Below, piece by piece: positions 49,141 through 60,734 of a DNA stretch of 64,000 nt. Location: positions 7,589,333 through 7,653,332 of the forward strand of contig JAJEKV010000065.1 of the NCBI GenBank assembly GCA_021234155.1. The letters are read 5' to 3'. Numbering within the stretch: position 1 is the first letter of the stretch; each line of letters opens with the position of its first letter. The DNA comes from Isoetes taiwanensis (Eukaryota; Streptophyta; Lycopodiopsida; Isoetales; Isoetaceae). Below the pieces are notes generated by a model, which ran no database searches, had not been told where the DNA came from, and was given only the letters and a program-made list of their open reading frames with translations. The position numbers and the translations under genes are program-made.

Positions 49141-52100
49141 CCTATCAACCAGATTTGCCGACCTTCAATTCAAAGGCGAAACTTTAGGCAGTTCCGTTTC
49201 ATACAGTTATGAGTGGATTGATAGATTTATAAAGACTCGTAAAATGATAGATTATTATTAGACGAATGTGCAAGGAGTTGAAGATGATGATCACGATCCA
49301 CGAATGCATAGTGTAGCACTAACACTAATAAGCTAAACGCGTTCGTTTTGATACAGTGCCTTATTCATAAGTTTGTGCCAATTATTTATATCAGAACGGG
49401 CCTATAGATAACATTGTCAAACTGATAAATTATATAGAAATTGCCATGACACCACCTTATTTGGATTGCCATAAGAGGGGATGGTTGACCTCCCTTAAAG
49501 GTGTCAGCAAATAATCAATGCTATGCTGTTAAGATTGCGACATGACACCAAATGTCACAAGGTCTCCACATAGTGTAGCATGAAGCAACCTACCAAATAT
49601 TATAGATAATAGAATTGTCAATTGATAGAACATGGCCCTAATTTAAACGGCTGGGGCCCAAATATCACACTTTAGAGATTTGATGCAAAACAAACATTTA
49701 GGGTTCAGGGTTATGAACACACCCGACGGATTTTTTGATAGACATGGCATTGAACGACGTGATACCTTTTAACAAACCAATCGAGCAGATGATGCCACAT
49801 GAGAAGGTTTTTCTTTTCGGGGTTCGTAGACCACTATGGCGCGTTCGAGCTATGGCTCTTGTGGGCGGCTAAAGGTGGAGTGGCATTGTTCATATGGGCA
49901 TTAATCTCTTTAGGTGGGTGATTTGGTGGTCTGTCTTCCCTCAAAATAAAATACAGAAAGGGCTTGACCGATTGTGGCATCCTAAGATCCAGTGAAACTC
50001 TTTCTGCTTGGCGATGGCTCAGGCTCCAGTTGGTGGCTCCACCTTCTTTCTAGGTCCCTAGCTATGCACAGAATGCTCAGATCTGACTAAAGAGGCACTC
50101 CTTGGTTTCTGGTCTCTGATTTTTAAATTCATCTCCGCCGTTATTCTTGATGGCATCAAATTTAAAGAGCTGAGTAGGAACTCCGGTAGAGCAGATAAAG
50201 GATCGGCTATGGCTATGGCATTCGTAAAGGAGTTCATCTGAATTCGATTTGGAGTCTGATGTTAATGATGCTGATTCTGAACCATCCCTTCACGGAAAAA
50301 TCAGACTTCAGCATTCTGTGTTTACAAGGTAAAAGGTAAGAAAATTTTTCATGACTGCATTAGCATTGATGTGCAAAAGCAAAGTATTATTTTTTATGTT
50401 ATGATCATGTAACACTTAGGTAGTTGCCATTATCATCTGTAAGATATGTCTGTGGTAACTGTCAGGATGGGCACACCATTTCAGAGGAAGCTCAACGACA
50501 GAGAAGTAACATTTTTTCAGCAGTCACAGGTAGTGCCCTGAGGTAAGGCACCTGAGCAGTTTGCTAGACATAATACATTTCAATCATACCGTGTATGCCT
50601 TTATCCTCAAAGCTTCAAACTGCTGTTGTTGAGAATATTAAAGAAGTGTGGAGTTAGTCAGCAGATTTCAGCTTAGTGGAAGGTGCCTATAAAATTTCAT
50701 CCTCCTTTTTTTCTCACATTTGTACATAATGTAGGTTTTAATCTTGAATTTTTTCAATACAAACCTTCAAGCTTCAACCTTGAATCAATTATGGCTGTTA
50801 TTTTTGTCAACGCAGATCAAGCTCCAAACTTCGTTCCTTGGATTCTTCTGTGCGCTCCTTACCAATGACTTATTCGTTGATTTAAAGAGTTCACTATTTT
50901 TTGGTTTAAGGGGATTCATTAATTCGCTGTATCTTTTAATTCAAGCTTTCACAACCCTCCATTGTTTGAGTTTGGTAAGTATTTTTTACTCTGTTGATAA
51001 GCAAGGGATGTACTGATGGATGTTGATATAGATTTTTAATGCTAATACATTAGCTCCAAGAAATGGAAGTAATGGTCTTTCCAAAGTATTGTGAGAAGTA
51101 GTGATGGGTTGTCCCAATTTTTCTATGGTTAAACAAAACCATGTTATGAATGATTTAGGATTGCAAGTCATCTAGAATTTAAGCAGAAGACTACCATGAT
51201 ATTGAAATACAAGGAAAAGTCCATTTGCTGTGCAGAACTTTTCATCTTTTGTACCATTTTGTTCTCTATGTTTCAATGGAAAAATTGAAAATTGTTTGGG
51301 ACCTTATTATAGGGGCAAAAAACAATAGGCCATATAGGTGGCAGATCAGAAAAATTAAATACATATCTTATGAAAACTTTCCCAAACTCAAATATGAGAA
51401 TAGCCACTGTCTTTTCCAAGTGAATATGATAAGACACCACTACTCCACCGAATGATGCATTGAGTGAAGGGATCAAGGGAGTAGCCATTATTCAATGTGT
51501 TAACTTGGCCTAAACTACCTTTTGCATAGTCCTTCAAAGCGAGTTAAGGGGTCAAGGGAGTAGCCATCATTTAACTTGGCATGAACTACTTTTTTGCATA
51601 GTCTTACTAGAAGAGATCAAATCCTCTTCCAAACACATGCACTTTGGGATAAGATGCAAGCACTCAACAAAATAAAATCAGATCCAAATTCTATTCTTTT
51701 GCAAAAAGAATGCTTGGACAATCCATGTTCTGACTCAATGGAAATCGCCAAAACATTTATATGATCCCAATTTTATTAACTCTATGGTTTTTTAATGCAA
51801 AGGTATTCATAGAAAGTAAAATGCCTTATGCTTAAAACTCAATGTATTAGTGTAGCATATATGGCAAATTGGGCTGAAGAACTTCAAAGTTATATATTTG
51901 TAGGAATCAATGTGTTGATGTATAACGTATTTGCAAATTGATTGCTAAAAACTTCAAAGTTAGAAGGTGATGTTAGATCACATTCAAAGTTTGGAGAAGC
52001 GTAATTACAAAACATCCATGTGCAACACAATCGTGTAAAATGCAACTTGGTATAAACATGTAAAATATGACTTAGTTTACTATTAAATTGTGCTCTCATA

Positions 52101-53460
52101 TCTACAAGTTCCCATCTTATTTAAATATTGCATATTTGCAAAGAAACTTATTTGGCAAATGTTCATAGTATTATATTATAGATAAAAATGTATCATATAG
52201 AATTGTCAATTGATAGAACATGGCGTGCTACCTTCTAAGCTACGGGTCCAAATACACACTTTAATCACAACAGACAAAGACAAACATCTTAGCCAGTTCA
52301 TCACAACGAACACACCTTCTGTCATTTGATAGACATGGTTGATTGATAGAACGTGATACCTTCTACATCTGACGCAATAATAGTAAACAAGAAAATTGTT
52401 ACCTAACCACATACACGATTGAAATTTGTGTCCCTGGTACGTCACTAGTATATTCTAACGGCAGGGTGGCCGTTAATGGTGATGCTTCCGGCACAGACGA
52501 GCCCAGCCTTGTCCTTTTATTTTCACTTATACAAACGCAAGGTGAGATTTTGTGGACCATAATTGCAAGCCAAAAAGAAGAACAAAATTGAAAAGAAAGA
52601 AGATGGAAGAATTGGCATATCGCAGGAGAATCCTAAAGGTGGTGCATTCGATTTTGGATAATGAGGGTGCCTAACTAAAAGAGTTAGCAAACATTTGGTG
52701 AAAGTGAGGCAACGAAATTTTTAAATTGAGGGCTAACTTCTTCATGACAAGAAACATATTTTTTTCTTGAATAGCAAATTCGGTTTAAAGTAATAAGCTT
52801 ATGCAAACAATTTAAAAAGACTTATGTGTGTAGTGAAGGGTTTAAACAGTGGAATTTCTTTGAATTTATTAATGGCAAAGGGAACCAATATGGCCTATCT
52901 TATTGAAAAGGGTTTGGCAACATAAACAAACTTTATGAGAGGAATTGAACTCGTGTTTCTAAAAACATGCTTTTGGGTACATGATGATCTATTGTCTCAT
53001 GAAGATAATAATAATCCAGCTAGCTCCAACATTGCTAAGCAAAGCACAGTTTCATTAAAGTTGGAAATTTCGTGATTCCATTTTCGCTCGAAATAATTAT
53101 GTTCGTTGTTTTTTCACACATTCAGCAATCAAATCTGCGCTATTTACTTAAAAATGCACAAGAATTAGCATGAAAATCGCTGTATTTGAGACGAAATGGG
53201 GCGGAAATCGACGGTTGCAACAAGGTTGCGCAATTTAAACAAAAATGGCAAGAAAGAAGCAACAAAGTCGCTGCATTTGATATGAATCAAAAGGAAATAT
53301 ATGAAAATAAGCAAGCAAATAGCGCGGCCGCGTAGTCTGCTGCAATATATTCACAGTGGAAATGGCGCTGCTGCGCTATTTGCTTTAATAAAATAGCATC
53401 ATTTTAGTCATAAAGCTAAGGCATAAAGCCAGTCATTGTATTAATATACAAGTAAGATAT
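49141..53460. other. Gene-poor region with a diverged repeat pair
   Basis: No frame looks like a real protein. 49600-49785 and 52175-52365 share a diverged direct repeat (both have AGAATTGTCAATTGATAGAA, then TTTGATAGACATGG and ACGTGATACCTT). A piece of the first copy (CAGATGATGCCAC) also resembles 43125-43160 in the Helitron, hinting at related Helitron-type DNA. 53130-53410 holds several copies of CTGCGCTATTT(G/A)C in both orientations. Confidence 0.5.
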
Positions 53461-53470
53461 ACAAAAGTTA

Positions 53471-53510
53471 TATTCAATATTCAATATTCAATATTCAATA
53501 TTCAATATTC
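53471..53510. repeat. (TATTCAA)n microsatellite
   Basis: About 5.7 copies of a 7 bp unit, immediately downstream of the stop region of the minus-strand gene. Confidence 0.9.
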
Positions 53511-56500
53511 TTGACCAAAAGTTGTATCAGGCTCCTCATCAATATCAGTCGGGTTAATCTTACTGAGATCAATGGGTATCTCAGTGTCTTCTACCACTTT
53601 TTCCCCGGATGCTGTGGTGTCTCCTTCACCAGCCTGTGATGTCTCTCCTCCACCAGCACGTGATGTCTCTCCTGTAGGAGTCCCAGTCAGTGTCAAAACT
53701 GGACGAGTGTCTATGGCTGGCGGTGCAAGCAAGGGATTTAGGACGTTGTCAATTCCTCCTAAAATCCCTAGCATACATTGGATCTTTTTTGCATCATGCT
53801 CATACGCCACACTGCTCCTTTTTAACTGCAGTGATGCCCTAGTAAAAGCCCCAGCAGAAAAAAATCCAGAACAAAGTTACCTGGAGGGCAGAGCTTATCG
53901 ACAAGGTATGCGGTTGTAGCAAGACCAACCTGCTTGTGAACCAAGTATTCCCCTTCCATACCTTGCCAACCGTATTTGAACCTGTCCCTCAGGAGCTTGT
54001 TAGCCATATTATCTGCTTCGGCACCAATAGCCTCTTTAGGGGTCTTAGGAACCGGTGTGTTTCAGGGATGTTCACCATAAAACACGAAATCCGTGTTTTC
54101 ATCGGTGAGCTTGGCAGAGATCCGGTGGCTAGAACCCACCGCTGGCTCTTTTATGCCACCACCCGTTGACCACCCACTTTCCTCTTCATACATGCCTAAG
54201 AAAACTCTAGATCTGGATTCTAGTCTCTCCAGGGCAGTACCAAAGAGACTTGTATGTTCTGGCCTGGCAAAACATATAATCCAATAGGTCTCTACATCCG
54301 GTCATCTTAGAAGCAAACATCAAAGAATTTGGCGAGTGGCGGGATCCCAAATCGAGTAATTTGCCTCGCGATCCAAAACGGATCATCCGGGCAATCCAAC
54401 ACGACGGATCTGGACAATCCCACCACTAGAAACGCCTCCACATAAAATCTTTTGAAGTCGTTCTACCGGCCTCGGGCTTAAGAATCTTACGGATTGATCT
54501 GCGCTTTAATGAGAAGGGCACATGACCATGGACGCCCTCTTCAAGGTATTCCGTCCCGCCACCCACCTATATGTATCACACCTTAAGATAGGAGGGTTGA
54601 ATCGGGAATCCATCAGGACACCTTTCTCAAGTCCTCAAACTTTCTGTACTTGATGCCAAGTTCATCATGGATGTAGTGGAGAATCTCCTTCTTCATGTAG
54701 GCAATAATCCTCAAGTTCTGTGCTCTTGTCTTGAAAAAATTTTCACCCTTATAATCGGATGTGACCTTTACATAAATGTCCCCTCTGATGGCTTCCTGGA
54801 GGACAGTCCTGCAATCTTCATAATCTAGGCCTCTCATGCATCTGAGGTAGTTTTCGCTAAAATAGTCACTATCCTTTGCCCAATTGACTGCTATGGCTTG
54901 GCCCCTGTTATCCTTCAGCTCCCCCTTTTTCCATTTATTCCACATTTGGCGAAAGAGAGCGTCTGGCATGAAAACAAACCTGTTGACATCCTTGGTATGC
55001 TTGCCCCTGAGAATCTTGTCAACCATTTGCAGGTAATGTTGAAAGGCAAACGAAATATGTTAGAGCTTGAATGTGCCATCAAATGGCGCAGCGGCGCCAT
55101 TTGCCCTACTTTGTCCTGTAAAGCAAATAGATGGGTACATACCTTGTATTCGTCGCTTCTCGATTGCCCTTTTCCTACTGGTACTGGTTTCCCGCACTCC
55201 TGATATTGCCTACGCAGGTGGTGTATTTGATTTGCGTAGGGCTCCTTAAACACCGTCCTGGCTACGATGTCATTGACATCCACACTGAGCTGAAGAAGGT
55301 CCAAGTCACTCAGTGTTCCAGAAAGAACTCTGCAGATTTTGTAAGTGTAAATCTTTCTGAGTTCTATTTTGGCATCTTATGTCCCCAACTTCTGACACAC
55401 GAGCTGAGCGGCTGAGACAGAATGGTTGCCAGTGATGATGTAGAACCTCCTACCCACCAGGTCAGATTCTTGTGACCATGGTACGAGCTGCTTTGTATCT
55501 AGATCAAAGGGCACCACATCTGCCGGCGTGAAGACTGGATGGGGATCTTCAGCAAATGACTTGCACAGTTTCCTAACATGTTCAGGATTTACAACTCGTG
55601 CCATCATGTTAGGAGGTGCCTCTTCCATATCCCAGATGGATATTTTTCTCAGATAAGTTACACCTAGAGGAAACATGTGACCGTGCTGCTGTATTTTTTT
55701 TTAAAGTTTCCTCTGCCAACTCCGTCTCAGCATCACGGTCCATCTTCAGCTCCGTAGGCACCTCCAGACTTTCCATTTTCTTCTTCTTTTTGACCCTCAT
55801 CTCCTTCTTTGTTTCCCTCTTCCTTTTAGCCAGGAATGCTATCAGCCGTTGATGCACCCCCTTTACCTCTCCGATGTGGGGAGGATGTTTTAGTATCACT
55901 AATGGTTCTCCCTGAATCCTGTTTGGGCAGGGACCTGATTAGAGAACCGATAAGAGTCCTGATAGAAGTCTTGGGAGGTTCTGGATTACAAAAACAACCA
56001 ATTTCTTGCTTGTTTTTGTAATCCAGAACCTACTGTCCACGCGTACAGGATGGTTCCTGTATGTCCTCATTAGAACACCATTCACATCTGAAAGAAGAAG
56101 TTTCCTCTTCAAAGAGGACTGTGCTATATACCTATCATTCAAAAAAAACATAAAGTAAACACAAACACAAACACAAAGAAGAATTTTGAAACATTTAAGA
56201 TAATATTAACCTATCAGATATAATATTCAAATTTTGAACCATTTGTTCAACTTTTTGATCTTCCAATACAATTGTACCTGAACAGTAAAGATTTTTAGTT
56301 AAATCAAACTTCTTAGAGACACATTTGAATTGCCTCTTAAGACCTCCATAAGTGCATTCATTTTGGTACCTATAGTGTCACTATCAGAATCATGCTATGG
56401 CATGTCATTTTGAGCATCAAGAAAGGTCTCTTCCTTCTCAGACCTTTTTTCCCTTTTCAGCTGCCCCTTCTTCATCCATCTGTGCCACTTTTTCTAGTTC

Positions 56501-56889
56501 TTTTCCCACCACTTCATTGGTTTGAACAGTTTCCAATTCAATGCCAACAGTCTCCATATCTTCAGCCAATGCCCTTCTCCTAAAATTGTACTTCCTTCCC
56601 CCAGTAGGCTTCTTTGTCTTCTTGATAATTTTCCTCTTACTTTTTGCAGCTTCAACATCTTTCTTTTTCCTTTTGGTAGCTGCTTCCTTTTCTCTCAGTG
56701 GTGTACTTTCCACAATATATTCCTTCTTACTCTTCTTTAGAACATGATTCCTCATCCTTTTCTATAGCCGAATCCTTATCACCTGCCAAATCCTTATTCT
56801 CAACAGTTGCTTTTCTTTCAGTAGCTGCTCTTTTCTGTAGCATTCTTTTAGGACTCAATAATGCATCCTTCAGGGTAAAAGAAAGCTAG
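53502..56889 (-). pseudogene. Multi-exon gene with ParB/sulfiredoxin-like motif, decayed
   Basis: Minus-strand pieces in order: a Lys/Glu-rich N-terminal part (56889-56438, NLS-like TKRKKKDVEAAKSKRK), a segment at 56150-55940, another Lys-rich stretch (55899-55700), then 55676-55377 with NPEHVRKLCKSFAEDPHPVF and FYIITGNHSVSAAQLVC. The latter resembles the G-x-H/R-R-x-x-A motif of ParB/sulfiredoxin-fold domains. An in-frame TAA (55377) separates it from ELRKIYTYKICRVLSGTLSD and the following helical part (to about 55138, AAG|GTATGT donor). 55010-54613 encodes VFMPDALFRQMWNKWKKGE and KTRAQNLRIIAYMKKEILH. 54007-53880 (ANKLLRDRFKYGWQGMEG) and 53838-53502 form the acidic C-terminus. The gene runs divergently from the plus-strand gene at 57187. 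The ParB-like call is by motif only; the function is unknown, possibly transposon-encoded. Confidence 0.45.
55977..56030. repeat. Perfect 21 bp inverted repeat (hairpin)
   Basis: Arms 55977-55997 and 56010-56030 are exact reverse complements (GGTTCTGGATTACAAAAAC at the outer side) around a 12 nt loop. It sits inside the coding-like part of the minus-strand gene and coincides with a loss of frame. Confidence 0.95.
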
Positions 56890-57186
56890 GGTGTCCTACA
56901 TTTGACCAAATGTAAAGTAAGAGATGTATCACATTTCAAATACATAACCATTTTTTTAGTATGTACATAATAGCTATATTAAGGAAGCTTTTTTTCCGGA
57001 ATTACTTGCCACGTCAACTAAAACGCAATCATGAAGCAGATTTCATTCCCACCGCTCTAACCACTCCAAGAAACGCCTGAATGCTAGGAGAATTTTCCAA
57101 TTATTGGCTAAAACTTCGCCCAGCTCTAGAATTTCCCTCCTTCTTGCCAGAATTCCTCCACTAACCTCAAACCACGCAAGAACCAT

Positions 57187-58558
57187 GATGAATAATGAAG
57201 GAACAGAAATGGCGGAAGAAGATTGCAATATTGGGAATGTGACAAAGAAAATGAAGGGTAAGATTGATGAAATTGTTAAATTAATATATGATCAGGTTCA
57301 AGATTTACGTCCTGTGAAAAGGAGAGCTTTAGCAGTGAAAACTGTTTGGGATGAAAGGCTGCACTTCTTTTTTGAACCTGCCATTGGAAATCCAGCACAA
57401 GCAATGTGAAGGATACTATGCTACAAAATATCCATGAAGGTCTGCAGAAAGTGAAACAAGCAAATTGCAATGATAAATTAGCAGCTAAGCATTCCCTGTT
57501 ATCAATGATTGTTGGTGAGAAGGAAAACTCAAGCAAAAAGGAGTAGCCTCCAGAATTCTTCAAGTGCAAGCAAGAAACCTTACAAAAGTTGCAATTAGAA
57601 GAAAGCGCATGTCATTATCAGGTGCTAACATGTGGGCACTGGCAGGAAGGCAACTCAGTGCAGACATGCTTCCGGAATCAACCAAACACTTGGTAAATGA
57701 TTTTTCGTTAACCCACACCAAAACTTCTCCAAAGTATAGGGATGTCAGGAAGAAAAGGACATTTCCAATCCAGTTTTTGGACATGCCCCAGGTCAGTTTT
57801 AAGTCTTTTAATCCTCTTTGTTGCAAGCTCGATAGAAGCTAGCTTCTGTGTACCCTGGATAATTTTAATAATCCTATTTGCATTCCATGCAAGGGATGTA
57901 TTTGATATACATCGAAGTAAATCCAACTACAATAATTATATTTTTACACTTAGAGGCACTGAATGAGCTATGTTTAACAGGAACAGTACTTGGATATACT
58001 TCCAATTACATCCAATGTGGCAGAAGGCAGAAAATGTGTTGAAAGTCAGGTTGTGTTTTTATAGTCTCGGTTTTTATAGTTCCCAAATACATGCTAGTAC
58101 ATTCTGAGCTTTCCTGAGCTCAAGATACTGTTGAAAGATAGGGCAATACATAAAAGTATTTAAATGTACTTCCCTCTATAAGAAAAGTGTTGAATACATA
58201 CATCTGTAACACAGTGACACTGTGTGTGACCTAGTTATATATTGAGTTTTGTATGTATGTCTGGAATACGTTGGAGTACATTTTCTACATATTTATACAT
58301 ATCATGTACATAATATGTACGATGTTGTGTTATAGTAGTTGAATGTATATTAAATCATGGCCCGACTGCCATAGAACTAATGCAATGTCTGCAATTCGTA
58401 AGTAGCTTTAATTTATGTTTTACTTATACATGCCGCTTTTTTCCTTGCAGAGTGAATTGTATGAGATGTTCAAAGATGAACATCCTGGGTCTGTCCCATA
58501 GGAAACAATTTGAGATTTCGCATCCAAATTTTACGTCCATATCCTTGACAGCTTGTAC
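57187..58558 (+). pseudogene. Plus-strand gene of an uncharacterised transposon-associated family, 5' exons
   Basis: The start is at 57187 (MNNEGTEMAEEDCNIG). A helical region runs to about 57545 (ENSSKKE) with one frame change near 57400 and an in-frame TAG at about 57544. 57600-57790 encodes RKRMSLSGANMWALAG and LVNDFSLTHTKTSPKYRDVR, ending at a good CAG|GTCAGT donor. A TTCCTTGCAG acceptor at about 58452 leads in phase to SELYEMFKDEHPGSVP and EISHPNFTS (one shift), with a GTAAGG donor at about 58558. The layout 'VSP..KDV ... (L/I)YE.FK..HP ... F' recalls a family of uncharacterised, repeat-associated proteins in plants and animals; this is from memory and needs a search. The rest of the gene is displaced by the retroelement and purine tract. 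Confidence 0.4.
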
Positions 58559-58619
58559 GTAAGGTATCCTCCCCAATGCTTAACACTAAGCAAGCCTGCA
58601 AATAAGGTCAGATGTTAAT

Positions 58620-59698
58620 ATAGATAACTTCCCAAGTCAAAAATTTATATAAATGACCCCCACGGCCAATCAGTCTCTCAGATCACCACGATCTGACTCC
58701 GCAATCCCAAGCAGGATGCTTTTGCGGTTCTCCATACTCAGGCTTAAAGGTTGGAATTTACACAGGCTCAATTGACCAAGATGAACTTCTAGAGATGGCA
58801 AGAGGTTATGGCGGGTAGTTTGGCTATTATGACAAAGCAGAGCTGAATATTTTGCTTGTCTCCATGACAAGCTATTTGTCTCCATGACAACTCGTCTCCA
58901 CGATAAACTACTTGTCTCCTTGACAAGCTTTCTTTTTCTCTACTACTGATGCTTCAGCTTCACTTGTAGCAGTAGTCGTCAAATCCTCCTTACTTGGATG
59001 CCACGCTCCAAAGATTTGCCAGCTCACTCATATTCTTGATCCCAACACTCTTTTAGACTAGGTTCAATCCAACTGTACTTGCAACACGAACTTGCAAGAT
59101 TCTTGATGTGTCGCACCCTTAAAGTATGATGCCACCACTGGTTCCATCTTCTTGGTTCAAATCAGAAATAGACTCCTTTTCTCCCTCCCTTTTTTAAAAA
59201 ATAAAAATAAAAATACGTTCTATATTCGATGGTTTTGTTTGTTTTTGAGGGTTTGTTGTTTCGAGTGGGGAAGGTCCCACTTCCTCTAGCCCCCCGGGAC
59301 TCTTTGGGACCAATTAGGGTCCGAATTGGAGCTTTGAGAAGGATTAGTAGAACCCACAAAGGCCCTTAGACCGGTTAGTCCCCAGGTGGATTTATTATTT
59401 GTCTTTGGTTTGTGGGTGATGGTATGAGTTGAGACATGTGCTTTTTGCTTTACTTGGATGCTTTCTTTGGATGATGATTTGGTTGGGCGTTCGGATGGAT
59501 GCTGAGTGTCTGACTTCCTGTTGTTGTAGTTTGAGTTGGTCCTCCACCTGGGCCTAGTCGGAATCTTTGTGTTGCACTTCGTGCCTTTGCTTTGTGGGTT
59601 CTTTCATGACTCTTTCTCCAATTCAAATCAGAAATAGAAATTCTAATCCCAGTGATGTTCCCACAGCCCATAGATTCCCAGAAGAATCGCAAACTTCA
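58620..59698 (-). mobile_element. Internal remnant of a copia-type retroelement with a nested retroposed insertion
   Basis: DNA adjoining the primer binding site on the internal side, read on the minus strand. The phrase TTCAAATCAGAAATAGA occurs at about 59156-59172 and again at 59625-59641, so the intervening ~470 bp looks like an insertion with a ~16 bp target duplication. An A/T-rich AAAATAAAAATAAAAA run near its 59196-59212 end would fit a poly(A) tail on the minus strand. Repeats of CTTGTCTCCATGACAA occur at 58850-58930. No intact gag or pol is present. Confidence 0.5.
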
Positions 59699-59709
59699 CT
59701 CTGATACCA
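59699..59709 (-). promoter_or_regulatory. tRNA(iMet) primer binding site
   Basis: The minus strand reads TGGTATCAGAG two bases after the LTR end CGTATCA. This is the standard plant LTR-element primer site complementary to the 3' end of initiator methionine tRNA. Confidence 0.9.
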
Positions 59710-59711
59710 CT

Positions 59712-60720
59712 TGATACGATTCAATGATTTATGGGGAACTAAGCAACTGATCAACAACATCTTATTTGAAGAGCAAGATCCAAGTACAATATATATCAAA
59801 CAAACTGATTGTTTACATGATTAACCACCCAACCGGATCCACAGGGTTTTGGCAATGCAAATGGCAACTGGCTTCAAGTCTCTGGCTACTCCGCGTAGCT
59901 CTAGAGCAAAACTGTCATTCTGCTTATCAGATAAAAGGAATCCACTTCTAGAGCACAAATCCTCCTCTGAACTAATCAGTAACTCCTTCTCTAGTCTCCG
60001 TTGCGGAATAGTTGTTAATCTCTGATACTAAGCTGGTTTACAGCAGAACTCAGCTCCAAATCAAGGCCCAGCAATCCCGAGCAGAGGTCGGCCAGCTTCA
60101 GCACTAACTTGGCTTTGCTATGATCGAATCGGTCGATCTTCTAAAGGCTTTGGGTCTTCCGCTGTACAGAACCCGCTGCTTATGTATGTGCTCTCAATGC
60201 CGGGGTCATCGCCCATGATCCTTCTGCTCTCTAAGATTTTCTGTTCACCGTCCAAGAGTCATTATTCATGTCCCAATAATTGTTGTTTCATGTCCCTTCT
60301 TCCCCCTGTAACAGGTTCGTTCTACTCCTTTTATGCCTTCGTTGCCTTTTCCCAAGTAACGGTCACCTTTTAAAGATATATTTGATGCTCTTCCCTCTTT
60401 ATTTGAGTGTCCACCTTGTTTTAAAAGTGCCTGTTGGCCTAATATTAGTCAATGCCCCTTTATGGTTCTCTAACCTCATCCTTATGTGGCAACCGCCTTT
60501 CCATTTGTTGTTTCACCTTTTAATATCCTGATGCCACCTTTGCCTTTTATTAGACTTTCCAATAATAAAGATCTCTAGTGATGCATGTCTCTCCTTCCAA
60601 TGATTATCTCTTACTTTCAATAAGTAATATTTGCCATATTTCCACAACTTTGCCATATTTTGCCATGCCACATAACCCTAGTTGCCGTGGACCACTCCCC
60701 TCGTGCTTGACTCCGTATCA
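59712..60720 (-). mobile_element. Copia-type LTR, 1009 bp
   Basis: Bounded by TGATACG at 59712 and CGTATCA at 60720, a perfect 7 bp terminal inverted repeat, with the primer site just outside the left end. It is therefore a 5' LTR of a minus-strand element. No second LTR is in the window, so the element is truncated. It lies within what was probably an intron of the plus-strand gene. Confidence 0.85.
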
Positions 60721-60734
60721 GGAACGGATCTCTT

